Assembly: GCF_048544455.1 (NCBI RefSeq)
Contig: NC_133537.1
Coordinates: forward strand, 307,247,738-307,311,737
Source: Silene latifolia
Lineage: Eukaryota > Streptophyta > Magnoliopsida > Caryophyllales > Caryophyllaceae
Direction: 5' to 3'
Length of the DNA: 64,000 nucleotides
Position 1 is the stretch's first letter. Each line of letters starts with the position of its first letter. Positions 46,943 to 57,557 of the stretch are shown piece after piece. A model generated the notes under the pieces. It had not been told where the DNA came from. It made no database searches and worked only from the letters and a program-made list of their open reading frames with translations. The position numbers and the translations under genes were made by a program.

Positions 46943-47345
46943 TTCTCCTCTGAAGAAAGATTTCCGTGTTTGAGTTATGGTAGGACGGAAATAATTCGGT
47001 TTTCCTTAATATCTTATGTGAATATTACGGGAAATTGTTTACTAAAAGATAAAATTTATGAAATATGGAATAGAAATATCCGGAACATTCGAACATTCGA
47101 CTCGGGATTTAACGGTTAACGAGAAAATGGAGACGGTTTTAGGCCGGACTCGAATGTACTCTAATTCTTTGTCAAAACGACCGTATCGGGACGTAGATGA
47201 CAATTAAGAGGTAGACATTAATATTTGAGCAATCACTTGACGATAATCTTACGAATTGTCATAAATCGTTCCGCGTACCAAACATGCGGCCCAATCATCA
47301 CCAGGTGGTTTGCGAGAGGTGCAGAAACGAGGTATCTACAGCAGG

Positions 47346-49010
47346 ACATTCTGAATTTGGAGGAAGATAAAGGGGAACAAGTGTGGGAGTTACATGTGGA
47401 CGGAGCCTCCAACGCAAGAGGAGCAGGAGTAGGATTGGTCCGCAAATCACCCCAGGGAGATCTCATAGTCCAGGCTGTACGATGTGAATTCAAGGCCACG
47501 AACAACGAAGCAGAATATGAGGCATTGATCCCGGGTCCGAAGCCGGCTCGGATCTCGAAAATCGGACACCTCAAGGTTTGCAGTGATTCTAAACTTATAT
47601 TTAACCATGTAAATGACTGCTATGAAGCCAGGGACCCCAGGATGATGGCATACCTAGACGTACCAAAGGAGTTGACCCTCAGATTTGCCACGATCAACAT
47701 CAAACAAATCCCCGGGGACCGAACGCGAAGCGCACGCGCTAGCCACCCTGGGGGGCACCTTTAAAGCAGGAAGCATCTTCACAATACCAATTGTCCACGG
47801 TCCTTGGAGCCAACGATACTAAAACCTGAGTAGGAAGCAGAAGTGTTGTGCAGCACCAGTAGTGAAGAAAATACTCCAGACTGGAGGAAACCATACCTGG
47901 AATGGCTGTAGAATGATATCCTGCCAGCAGATAAAAAGGAGGTAAGGAGCTTCAGAATGAAAGCATCCAGATTCATACTAATTGATGGTGTCCTGTTCAG
48001 GAAATCCCTCGCTGAACCCTACCTCAGATGCCTGGATCGGGAAGAATCTCAGGTTGTTTTGCATGCTCTCCACAGTGGAGAATGTGGAAACCATGTAGGG
48101 GGCAGGAGCCTGTCCAACAAGGCACTGAGGCAGGGATACTTCTGGCCCACAATGCGCAAAGATGCCATGGAGTTCGCAAAAATATGTGACGCTTGTCAGA
48201 GGCACGCCCACGTCAACCACCAGCCAGCAGAGCCTTTGCATCAGGTTATCTCACCGTGGCCCTTCATGAAATGGGAAATGGACATCGTGGGACCATTACC
48301 CAGAGCACCAGGAAACAAAATCTTTATGCTCACCATGACGAACTACTTCTCCAAGTGGATAGAAGCAGAATCATCCTCCCAGGTTACAGAAACCCAGGTT
48401 ATATCTTTTATTAAACGCAATATCATATGCAGGTTTGACATTCCATCTGAGATTATATGTGATAATGGATCCCAATTTATTGGAAATAAGACATAAGCTT
48501 TTTGTGCTAGGTGGAATATCTCGTTGCAGAAATCTACTCCTAGGAACCCCCAGTCCAACGGACAAGCCGAGTCCAGCAACAAAATTATCGTTGAAAACTT
48601 GAAAAAGAAGCTGGAAGAGATAGGGGGCAAGTGGGCAGAAGAACTGCCTCTGGTACTCTGGGCCGACAGAAGCACGCCCAAGGTCGCAACAGGACAAACC
48701 CCCTTCAGCCTGGTGTTCGAAGCAGAAGCAGTCATTCCATCCGAAGTTAGGGTCCCAACTCACAGGTATGGATGCATAACAAAAGACCGGAATCAGGTGG
48801 AAATGGCAAGCAACCTGGACACGATAGATGAACTCAGAACCAGCACCCAGATCAGGATGGCTTCCTACCGACAGACGGTGGCCAGAAGCTATAAAAAGAA
48901 TGTAAAAGTAAGAACCCTGCAGGTAGAAGATCTGGTCCTGAGAAAAGTCTTCCAGAATACCAAGAACCGGCAAGCAGGAAAATTCGCTTACAACTGGGAG
49001 GGGCCATATA
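47346..49010 (+). pseudogene. pol: RNase H and integrase of element A
   Basis: The second RNase H of the Tat lineage shows WELHVDGASNARGAGVGLV, NNEAEYEAL and VCSDSKLIF, so its acidic residues are present. A frameshift follows at about 47725. Integrase (from about 47957) has the zinc region LHSGECGNHVGG...CDACQRHA. The catalytic D is in WEMDIVGPLP, D in IICDNGSQF and E in NGQAESSNK. A TAA follows GNKT at 48496 and shifts the frame before the last catalytic residue. The C-terminal part reads LVLRKVFQNTKNRQAGKFAY until the copia insertion; it resumes at 61041. Confidence 0.88.
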
Positions 49011-49988
49011 TGTTGGAGCTTGTGTCCTCCACAAATTAGTGTGATAACATTTGTAAATCTCTTACAGGTTCACAAGGGTATACTTCTTATATTTAATCAG
49101 TTGATTAACGTTTACCTAGTAACGGTTGGCTTGCTAGAAAGTTTGACGTTATTATCATACAGATGGCGGTGATCAACTGGTCCCTAAAGGTCACACATAT
49201 AGGATGTGTTTGAGAAATGTGGTTATAGAAATATAATCACATTGATGCCCAATATGACTAAATAATTAGTCAATGTGTTGATGAGATAATTATTTAATGA
49301 AAATTAAATAAATATTAGTTGAGACAAATTAACTGTCAATTCGTAAATTAAATATAATAAGTTATATTTAATTAAATGTATGTAATGTTAGCTTGGACGA
49401 ATTAATCTGTTAATTCGTAATTAAATGTAATCAGTTATATTTAATATCAACAAGATGAATGTGTCATAGTGGTAATAGTGAGGGTACACATACCAAGAGG
49501 TCTTGGGTTCGATCCTTACTAGATGACAATTCAACACATTTTATATATTTTTGGAAAGACTAAAAATAAGGAGATTATACTCCTTATTTCAGTCAGATGG
49601 GCCGAAATTAGGAAAGAATTATTCTTCCTAATTGACTCCCATATTTCGGTCAGTATAAGAAAGAAAGGGAGATGATTATTCTACCCTAATTCTTTTTCTT
49701 GACCTAGCCTCCTCTCTCATCAGAAGAAAAACACAAAACAACTAAATTTTACAGAAAATTTTAGATCGATTCTAGCACAATCAATAAGGCATATCTCATA
49801 TCGTCTTGGGTGCAACTGATAGGCGAATATCAATTTTGATATTGTTCTTAGGCCGTTTTTTCTAGGACCGAAGGTTATTTCTGAATCTTTTATTTTGTTT
49901 ATGTATTTATTTTATGACTAGTGATCGTCTTAATTAAATTCGTTATAATCCTTCATTTTTAAGGGAAGTATACATATTATTTCCCACA
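49011..49988 (+). repeat. 5' LTR of element C (978 bp)
   Basis: It runs from TGTTGGAGCTTGTG to TTCCCACA. It contains a tRNA-like segment at 49463-49527. Confidence 0.95.
49463..49527 (+). other. tRNA-like/SINE-head-like segment in the copia LTR
   Basis: The 65 nt begin GTCAT and end ATGAC, which can pair like an acceptor stem. GGTTCGATCC (49506-49515) is a perfect polymerase III B box, and TAGTGGTAATAGTGAGG at about 49468 resembles an A box. The equivalent in the other LTR (60510-60574) has GGTTCAATCC. No full cloverleaf can be shown, so this is not called a tRNA gene. Confidence 0.5.
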
Positions 49989-49990
49989 AG

Positions 49991-50002
49991 TAGTATCAGA
50001 GC
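49991..50002 (+). promoter_or_regulatory. Primer binding site of element C (tRNA-iMet)
   Basis: TAGTATCAGAGC, two bases after the LTR, matches the iMet site TGGTATCAGAGC at 11 of 12 positions. Confidence 0.88.
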
Positions 50003-51359
50003 ATAGGCCACGGATTTTAATTTTGATGATTTTCGTAAAATTGTATGTAAACAATGGGGATTTTCGAGAAAAATTTAGGGTTTTTCGGCTGAAATTTTTT
50101 TTGGCCGAGAGAAATTTTTTTTTTTCCAGCCGTTTTTTCCTTCTTTGTTTGATGATATTTTTCCATTTTATTTTTCATATTGTTGTTTTAATCAGTTAAA
50201 ATTATCATATGAAAAATTGGGAGTTTTTTGATTTAATGCAGATTAAGTTAAAATTAAATGGAATCGTCATGTTTATGATATAAAGATTGTTTTGCTATAT
50301 AGTTTTTGGCATATAAATTAATCACTAGTTTTGAAACCCGTGAAAAATCACGGGTCCTATACAAATTTTTTTTTTTTTTTTTATTAATACAACTTGTATA
50401 AAACAGATTTTAATTTGGAAACATTGCAGACGATAAAATAGGATGGAAATTATGAGATTGAACATAATAACACGGTAATATAAACAATAATAATATGAGA
50501 TTAGTGGGGAATAGAGGCATTGTATTTATCGTTAAAATGTGGGTCTTTGTAAAAGATACAAAAAAAATCTAATCATGAGTAACTCTTCTTCTCCTCTATT
50601 AACAACCTAGAAAATTAATGGGATTTAGGCATTTAGTAGAAAGTTTTTTTGAATGTATATGTTGAACGAATGACGTTGCTCATTGCTTTTATGATTCATG
50701 ATTTATGCTTACTCGTAAATTCATTAATGATTTGCATTCTCAATTCATCATACTCAAATTAAATAGTCTAATTACATGTATATAGATATAAGTTGTTTAT
50801 ATAGAAATAAATGATTAATACTTATACATGGGTTATGTATTATGTAACTTCAAGATATTGGTGCTCCGGAGATTGAAGATTTTCTTAACCGCCAATTTAC
50901 CAAAGGCGGTCAAGTTTTTCTCCTTCGATAGGTAAAAGAAAAATAGCCTAACAAAGTGAATGAAGTAAGACTAATATAGTAATTGAATACATTGAATACG
51001 TGTCTCTCCATTTCAAATTTAATTATCATTTGATGTTATTTTTTTCTCTTGTAAGATTATCCGTCGATGTTGTGTCGATACTATCACTACAACTAAAAGG
51101 CCAAGAATAACTAATAGGCTAAAAACCTTAGCATAATTATTGGAACAAAAATAGATAGGCTAATATCAATTAAAATGTCAACGACATAAAAATACATCCT
51201 TAATATGGTGATTACTCCATTCAAGAGCTTCAGATTTGATCATCCATATGAACACATCCTCTAACATCAAATATCGTGTTAACTGATATTGAACTAATAT
51301 CTAAAATTAAAAAAATTGATAATTCTTAAATTGTGTTCTGTACTCACCGATTGTCATGT

Positions 51360-51865
51360 ATTAATAATTAAAATAGGAAAATCTCCCAAAAAACATAAAT
51401 TCCAAGAAAAAAATAAGAAACATCATGCTACCTCTTAAAAAATCCACATACTTGTCGATTGTCATTTACACGTATTGATCTCCAAGTATGCCATGCTCCT
51501 GAAAATTCAATCAATTGTACAAATTAGTATTATGCCAAAATTATTTGTACAAAAAATACAAAATTGCATAAGATATACCGAGTATATGTAAAATATTATC
51601 AAAGGAGTTTTATATTAATAATTAAAATAGAAAAATCTCCCAAAAAAAGAAATTCCAAGAAAAAAATGAGAAATACTATGCTACCTCTTAAAAAATCCAC
51701 ATACTTGTCGATTGTCATTTGTACCTATTGATCTCCAAGTATGTCATGCTCCTGAAAATTCAATCAATTGTACAAATTAGTATTATGCCAAAGTCAATTG
51801 TAAACGAAATACAAAATTGCATAAGATATACCAAGTATATTTAAAATATTATCAAATAAGTTTGA
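51360..51865. repeat. Tandem duplication of about 245 bp inside the Helitron
   Basis: Two units share ttaataattaaaata..., ctacctcttaaaaaatccac, ttgtcgattgtcattt and atgctcctgaaaattcaat in the same order, at about 51358-51605 and 51610-51865. Confidence 0.88.
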
Positions 51866-52835
51866 CCAATATAGTAAAATCTTATAATGGAAAAGAGAAC
51901 ATGAGAAAAACGAATGAGTTGTAGGCTGATAAAAAATTATAATAAAAATGCATGTCCATTATTGTGCTCATGGAATAAACATTATCATCTCAAGAAAAAA
52001 AAAGTAGTAATTAAGAAGTCATAATATCATCAAAAGATTTAAGGTAAACTAAAAATATGAATCATTATAAAGAAACTTGAGAAATGAGTTATGGAGAAAG
52101 AATATGAAAAGTATGGTTAAATGCTTGTGGTGAATTGAATAAAGTATTGAAGTGGAAGAAGATAAAAAGTTTGTTGTCTTCTTTAATTTTTTTTAATATT
52201 GTAATTGTATGAATAAATATTATGGGACATAAAAAAACAATAATGATGATATGATGAGACTTGTAATATGGCTTCTTGAAATCATGTGGTTATATCAAAT
52301 GTCATTTAAAAGTGTACTCAATGTTAGCCTTTTTATACTATTTATTATATAGATTTTAAAGAAATAAATAAATATATACTTTAATTTTATGAGTTGTGTA
52401 AATATGAAAAGATTTAACCGATTCACTAACATCTATGTTCTCTTCCAAAATTTTAAATTAAAATGTGAAATATAATTGTAAATTATGAAACTTTTATGTG
52501 AATTTTGGTAAATTACATCTTTTTTTTGGTTTTTTTAGCTCATCAAATCTTTAATATATACATTTAGTTTAAGAATATTAATGATGTCTTTTGATTTTCT
52601 TTATTTGTATGTTACACAATATGTAATGACATTTTTGTAAGGACTTTTAGTAATCATTCAATTTTTTTTAAGAATCATATCAAATAACCAATAATCTAAT
52701 AATAATTAATAAATAATAATCAAACAGTCAATAAAAATTAATGGAAATTAATGGGGTATAAAATATTAAATGCTAATGCCATGTGAAATTAAATTAAATG
52801 CTTTAATCTAGCCTTTTAACTATATTGTATAGATT

Positions 52836-53085
52836 TACTTAAGTATTTACAGAATTTGTTTGTAAATTACTTAAATTAAATAAATATTTTCTTTTCCATA
52901 TATTTTATATTTTCCAAAACCTTATCCTTTACGTGAAATAATTTCATGAACTAAATACGGTATTTCTACCCTTTTAAAATTCTATTATTAGTGTTTAATT
53001 TCACTTAAGTATTTCTGAGAATTTGTTTGTAAATTACTTAAATTAAATAAATATTTTCCTTTTCATATATTTTACATTTTCCTAA
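52836..53085. repeat. Direct repeat of about 80 bp inside the Helitron
   Basis: acttaagtattt...gaatttgtttgtaaattact...aaataaatattttc appears at about 52838-52920 and 53003-53085. Confidence 0.85.
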
Positions 53086-53595
53086 GAAAATATTTTATAT
53101 GATCTTTAATACTTATTTGTCGATTAATTAGTTCTGTAAAACATCTTCTATATACAACAAAGTTATAGTAATTATAATAGTGAGTTAATGCCTTTCAAAA
53201 AAAAAGTAGTGAATTAGTGACAATACAATTTTTTTTTGTTTTCAACTTCATTTATTCTTCTTCGTTCTTAATTTCTTAAGTATTCAATTTCTTTTTATTT
53301 CGAATACATATAATAGTACTCCATATGAAATATCTTGAAATTATTAACTTATCGTTAATGCGTATTTTCTTATTGTACTTTTTTTTTTAGTTAATTAAAT
53401 TTAAATCTAATGGAATATGGATGGATTTTTAAAGTAAATAAGTAAATTAAATTAATGCAATATAATAATAAATTGGATAATCCACTTCATATTAGTTTGC
53501 CAAGTCACATGTTATTGTATACGTGGCTTTTTGTCATCCAATGTGGCATTGTCTATGTGGCATTTTTAGGCTAGCCTTTTAATAGTATTTATAGA

Positions 53596-55261
53596 TGTTT
53601 AATTACTTCATATGCTAATCATGTTCTAAATAGCAACTGTAAACAATTTTATTCATCAAACCTTGTTTTAGGGCATTTTGCCGCAAAAAGAAAAAAAGGA
53701 GGCATAAGGGTTTTCTGTTTTTTTTACCTTTTTTTTGCTTCTGCTACTGTTCACGGCAGTTTAAAAAAAAAAAAAAATTACGGTTTTTGCTGAAAAACCG
53801 AGTCTTTTTCATAGGTTAATTCGTTTTTTGAGTTACTGTAAGAAAAGAAAGTTTTTTTTGTTTCTGTTTTTTTTAGCCGTGATGAATTTAAAAAAAAAAA
53901 AAAAAAAAACTGTTTGTTCAGCCGAGATAAAATAAAAATGGATTTTGTTTTATTTTTTATTTTGGCCAATTATTTATTGTGAAACGGTTCACAATTAAAA
54001 GATACCGTATTATTTTAAAGCAGTTTAAAATTTTGACGGATTGAATTCATATTACAAGTTTAATATGGATTAAGATTGAAATTAATGTGATTAATTGAGG
54101 AATTGTCACTTAATTTGATTTAAATAGGTGGTTTGGATAAATTAATCAACATAATTAAGGAATTATGTCATGTATGTTTAATTTATTTTTAGTTGATGCA
54201 TTTTACTTTAATTTTGTTGAATGAATCGATTGAATGAATTTATTTACGTATTTATTTTTGCAATCGGTTGTAATTTGTAATACTTAGTGTGGCCTTAGTC
54301 AAATTATGTTTTCGTAATGAAGGAAACATAATTTTTAATGTAATTATGAGATCTCGAATCTCCTTGATTTTTCTTTAGTTTTTGGGTTTTGAAATTAGAA
54401 TGTAATAAATAGGTTTATTATGTAAATTTTATTTATTGTAATTTTCAAAAGAAGACTAAAGATGGAGATTGGAGCTCACTCCCGCTACATGGATCAAGAT
54501 GGAACATCAAGACAAGCTTCTCGGGTCCAAGGAGGATTCCAAACTTGTATTTATTGTTCATTTTGATAGGATAGGCCACACTAGGACTTTTACTGTTTTT
54601 ACGTTTTTCATTCTTATTGCTTTTCATTCACATGTTAGTTTATGCATCATATTCCGCCAAAAACCAAACCACCTACTAATAAAATGCATGAAAATTGACT
54701 CATATAGGTTGTATGTTAGTTTTCATGGACATACAGATGTCACGTCTTTAAGCCATCACCTTAGTTTATTCATTCTCGCATGCTAGATATTAGTTCACTT
54801 AAAATGAATTAAAATAAAGTTGATGGGATCTTCCTCTAAAACGGAAATTGAGATTAGTCTTTATAAGGGCAAACAACTATGAATCCCTTCTTCGTCGGTA
54901 GGCATAATATGACCCCTTCTACGTTGGGTAAGTAGTTGTGTTGACTTAGTTTACCTCAACATCATAGTCCGAAGAGTTTCTCGTGATTATGATGGACTAA
55001 AGATAAAATTTCCAGAAATTTATCGACCAAGAATTCTAACGGTAGAATTAGCTAAAAGGTTAGCTTATCAATTTACAGAGAATTGAGTCTTGGGATTATT
55101 TATATAATTCTTGAGGGAGGTCAATTGTATAAATGTTTTGAGTCTTCGCGTTATGACATTAGTTCATTAGACTTAAAATCAAAACGATGCACATGCTTAT
55201 TATTTTTATTCTTCTTTCGCAGTGTAGAACACGATTATTTTCGATAATACTGTTACAACAA
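53596..55261 (+). other. Leader of element C after the Helitron
   Basis: AT-rich untranslated DNA with long A and T runs near 53760 and 53890. The ORF starting at 54469 is not recognised and is not supported as a gene. Confidence 0.55.
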
Positions 55262-56135
55262 ATGGCTGGAAATAACGCAATCCCAATGCCTAGTGCCACA
55301 CTAGATCGTTCCTCCTGGCTAAAAATATTCATGGACCAAATGAATCAGTCCACGCGACTGAAGAATGATGGGTCCAACTTTGCGGACTGGGAGGCGGCAC
55401 TACGGAATGCTGCCATTGCTGACGGTAAGCTCAAGTACTTAACTGAGCCAATACCGGTCAACCCAGGCCCCAATGCAGGAGTCAACGAGACACTCGCTTA
55501 TAGTGATTTCGTTATGAAAGCGGGTGCGATAAAGAACGTACTCATCTTTGCAATGGAACCCAATTTGCATAGACGCTTCATTTCCCAAAGTGCAAACATG
55601 ATTTTCACTACGCTCACTAACGAATTCTCAAAAGCACCGAGAATCGTTACATATGAGCATACCCGTCGCTTCTTTGATGCGAAACTCCAGAAGGCCAACC
55701 GGTTAGCCCACACATTCTTCACATGATTGAGAATGTCGAGAAGCTGGAGGCATTGAATTGTAAAATCAGTGAGGGCATTGTCATTGACCGAATGCTTCAT
55801 TCTCTTCACGATGGTTTTGCCCTTTTCAGGGCGAACTATTACATGAATGACTTGAAAAAGAGTCCTCATGAGCTACACTCCCTTCTGGTACAGACCGAGA
55901 AGGATATGAAATTGAGTGGGAGCATGAAGCAGGATGTTCTCACGATTCACAACAAGGGTAAAGGTAAGGGCAAGGCTCATGGCGACCTAGCTGTAGGTAA
56001 GCCAAAGTTCAAGAAGCGGGAAACGGTAAGAGTGCGCTGGTGAGACTAGTGGCTCACGGGGCAAGGCAAAGAGCAAGGGCGGTGACATAGAGTGCCACCA
56101 TTGTCACAAGATTGGACATTGGAGGAGGAACTGTC
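55262..56135 (+). pseudogene. gag: gag of element C (disrupted)
   Basis: The start ATG gives MAGNNAIPMPSATLDRSSWL. Copia-type gag features are NFADWEAALRNAAI and FVMKAGAIKNVLIFAMEPNL. The frame is lost near 55700 and continues in another as MIENVEKLEALNCKIS and DLKKSPHELHSLLVQTEKDM. A zinc knuckle CHHCHKIGHWRRNC (C-x2-C-x4-H-x4-C) is encoded at about 56091-56132. Confidence 0.88.
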
Positions 56136-57557
56136 CCGTCTACCGTGAGGACATCAAAGCAGCCGCGTCGTTCTGTTGGTATGTCATCTTATATTCATAT
56201 GATTGAGATTAACCATGCAAGTTTCGGAACTTGGGTACTTGATACTGGTTGTGGTTCTCATCTGTGTAATCATTTGCAGGGCCTAAAGAACATCATACCT
56301 CTCGAAAAAGGTGATGTGGACCTGCGTGTCGGGAATGGAGCACGAGTTCTTTGTTGTCTCGAAGGGAACATATGTAATCCAACTCCCTAGTGGTTTTGAG
56401 TTATTTTTAAATAACTGTTACTATGTACCCGGTTTGTCTAAGAACATTATTTCTGTTTCCGTACTTGCTAAAGACGGTTTTGCATTTTCAATAAAGGATA
56501 ATAGCTGTATTTTCTCTTTCAATGAAATGATTTATGGCAAAGCAGTTTCCATGAATGGAATTTATATCTGAGACCAAACCACAGAAGTATTACACGTGAA
56601 TAATAAGAAAATAAAGGTTGGTGACAAAGATCAAACCTATCTATGGCATTGTCGAATGGGACACATAAATGAGAAACGCGTGAAGAAACTCGTCGATAAT
56701 GGGACTATTCCCGCATTCGATTTTTCTACATATGGCACGTGTGAATCATGTCTCATTGACAAGATGACTTGAATTTCCTTCAAAGGTGTTGGAATGCGCG
56801 CTAGTGACCTATTAGGACTCATACATACGGACATATGTGGACCTATGTCAATTATCGCTAGAGATGGCTATAGATATTTTATCACTTTCACGGACGATTT
56901 AAGTAGATACGGATATGTCTACTTAATGAAGCATAAAAGTGAATCCTTTGAGAAATTCAAGGAATACCGTAACAGGCAGTAACCAACCGGGTAGAAAGGT
57001 TAAAGCACTCCGTTCAGATCGGGGTGGCGAATATATTTCAAATGAGTTTGATCAACACCTTAAAGACTGTGGAATCGCTCTACAGTTAACTCCACCTGGA
57101 ACACCTCAATTGAATGGTGTGTCCGAACGGAGAAATCGAACCTTACTTGATATGGTTCGATCCATGATGAGTCACATGGTAGTGCCTGATTCATTATGGG
57201 GTTTTGTTCTTTTGTCAGCTGCTCTTATACTTAACCGAAGTCCGTCTAAAACTGTCGACAAGACTCCATATGAAATGTGGAAGGGAACGGTCCCTAACTT
57301 GTCCTTTATTCGGATTTGGGGCTGCGAGGCTTATGTCAAGTGGAGACACGAGGATAAGCTCGGCCCGCGATCGGTCAAGCCATACTTTATAGGTTATCCA
57401 AAAGGAACATTTGGTCATTACTTCTATTCGCCTACCGAACATCGAGTTTTTGTTGCGGCTAGTGCGACGTTCTTAGAGAAAGAATTTCTCGAGAACAAGA
57501 CAAGTAATAGAACCTTCGAGCCGTTCGGAGATTCCGGAACCAACAACCGAGGAACGG
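56136..57557 (+). pseudogene. pol: Protease and integrase of element C (disrupted)
   Basis: The protease active site is TWVLDTGCGSHLCN (about 56230-56272). A frameshift follows near 56340, and then a segment NNCYYVPGLSKNIISVSVLA typical of the copia protease-integrase link. A TGA occurs at about 56569. The integrase zinc region WHCRMGHINEKRVKKL with CESCLIDKM precedes another TGA near 56770. The catalytic core has D in LIHTDICGPM, D in ALRSDRGGEYIS and E in GVSERRNRTLLD, with a frameshift between the first two. Confidence 0.88.

Larger units (their letters stand above)
27808..47340 (-). mobile_element. Element B: 19.5-kb Tat-lineage (Ogre/Retand-type) retrotransposon with two antisense genes
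   Basis: It is flanked by a perfect GCAGG duplication (27803-27807 and 47341-47345), and removing it restores an open pol frame of element A. Reading leftward: LTR 44911-47340, primer site, gag, protease, RT, two RNase H domains, integrase, then a long region with two genes on the opposite strand, purine tract (30207-30220), LTR 27808-30206. The dual RNase H and accessory antisense ORFs are known for the Tat lineage. Coding is broken in RT, the second RNase H and integrase, while the LTRs remain close to identical outside their palindromic modules. Confidence 0.93.
44911..47340 (-). repeat. 5' LTR of element B (2,430 bp)
   Basis: It matches 27808-30206 almost base for base outside the three palindromic modules (45620-45690, 46240-46323, 46868-46942). 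The outermost base is C instead of T (CGTGGAGCGGG on the plus strand). The TATA box in element sense is at 46775-46767. Confidence 0.92.
50325..53595 (-). mobile_element. Non-autonomous Helitron (3,271 bp)
   Basis: On the minus strand it starts TCTATAAATACTATT and ends with a hairpin ACCCGTGATTTTTCACGGGT, then a short spacer and CTAG. It sits between A and T, as Helitrons do (minus-strand A before TC, T after CTAG), without target duplication. No Rep/helicase ORF was seen. Two further 5'-end-like sequences lie inside, at 52353 and 52833. The interior is AT-rich with large duplications. Confidence 0.88.

Noticed and set aside
49463-49527. A functional tRNA gene
   Set aside because: Only the ends, the B box and a weak A box fit; the arms do not form a standard cloverleaf.
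54469-54786. ORF in the leader of element C
   Set aside because: Composition reflects AT-rich leader DNA; no domain and no place in copia gene order.
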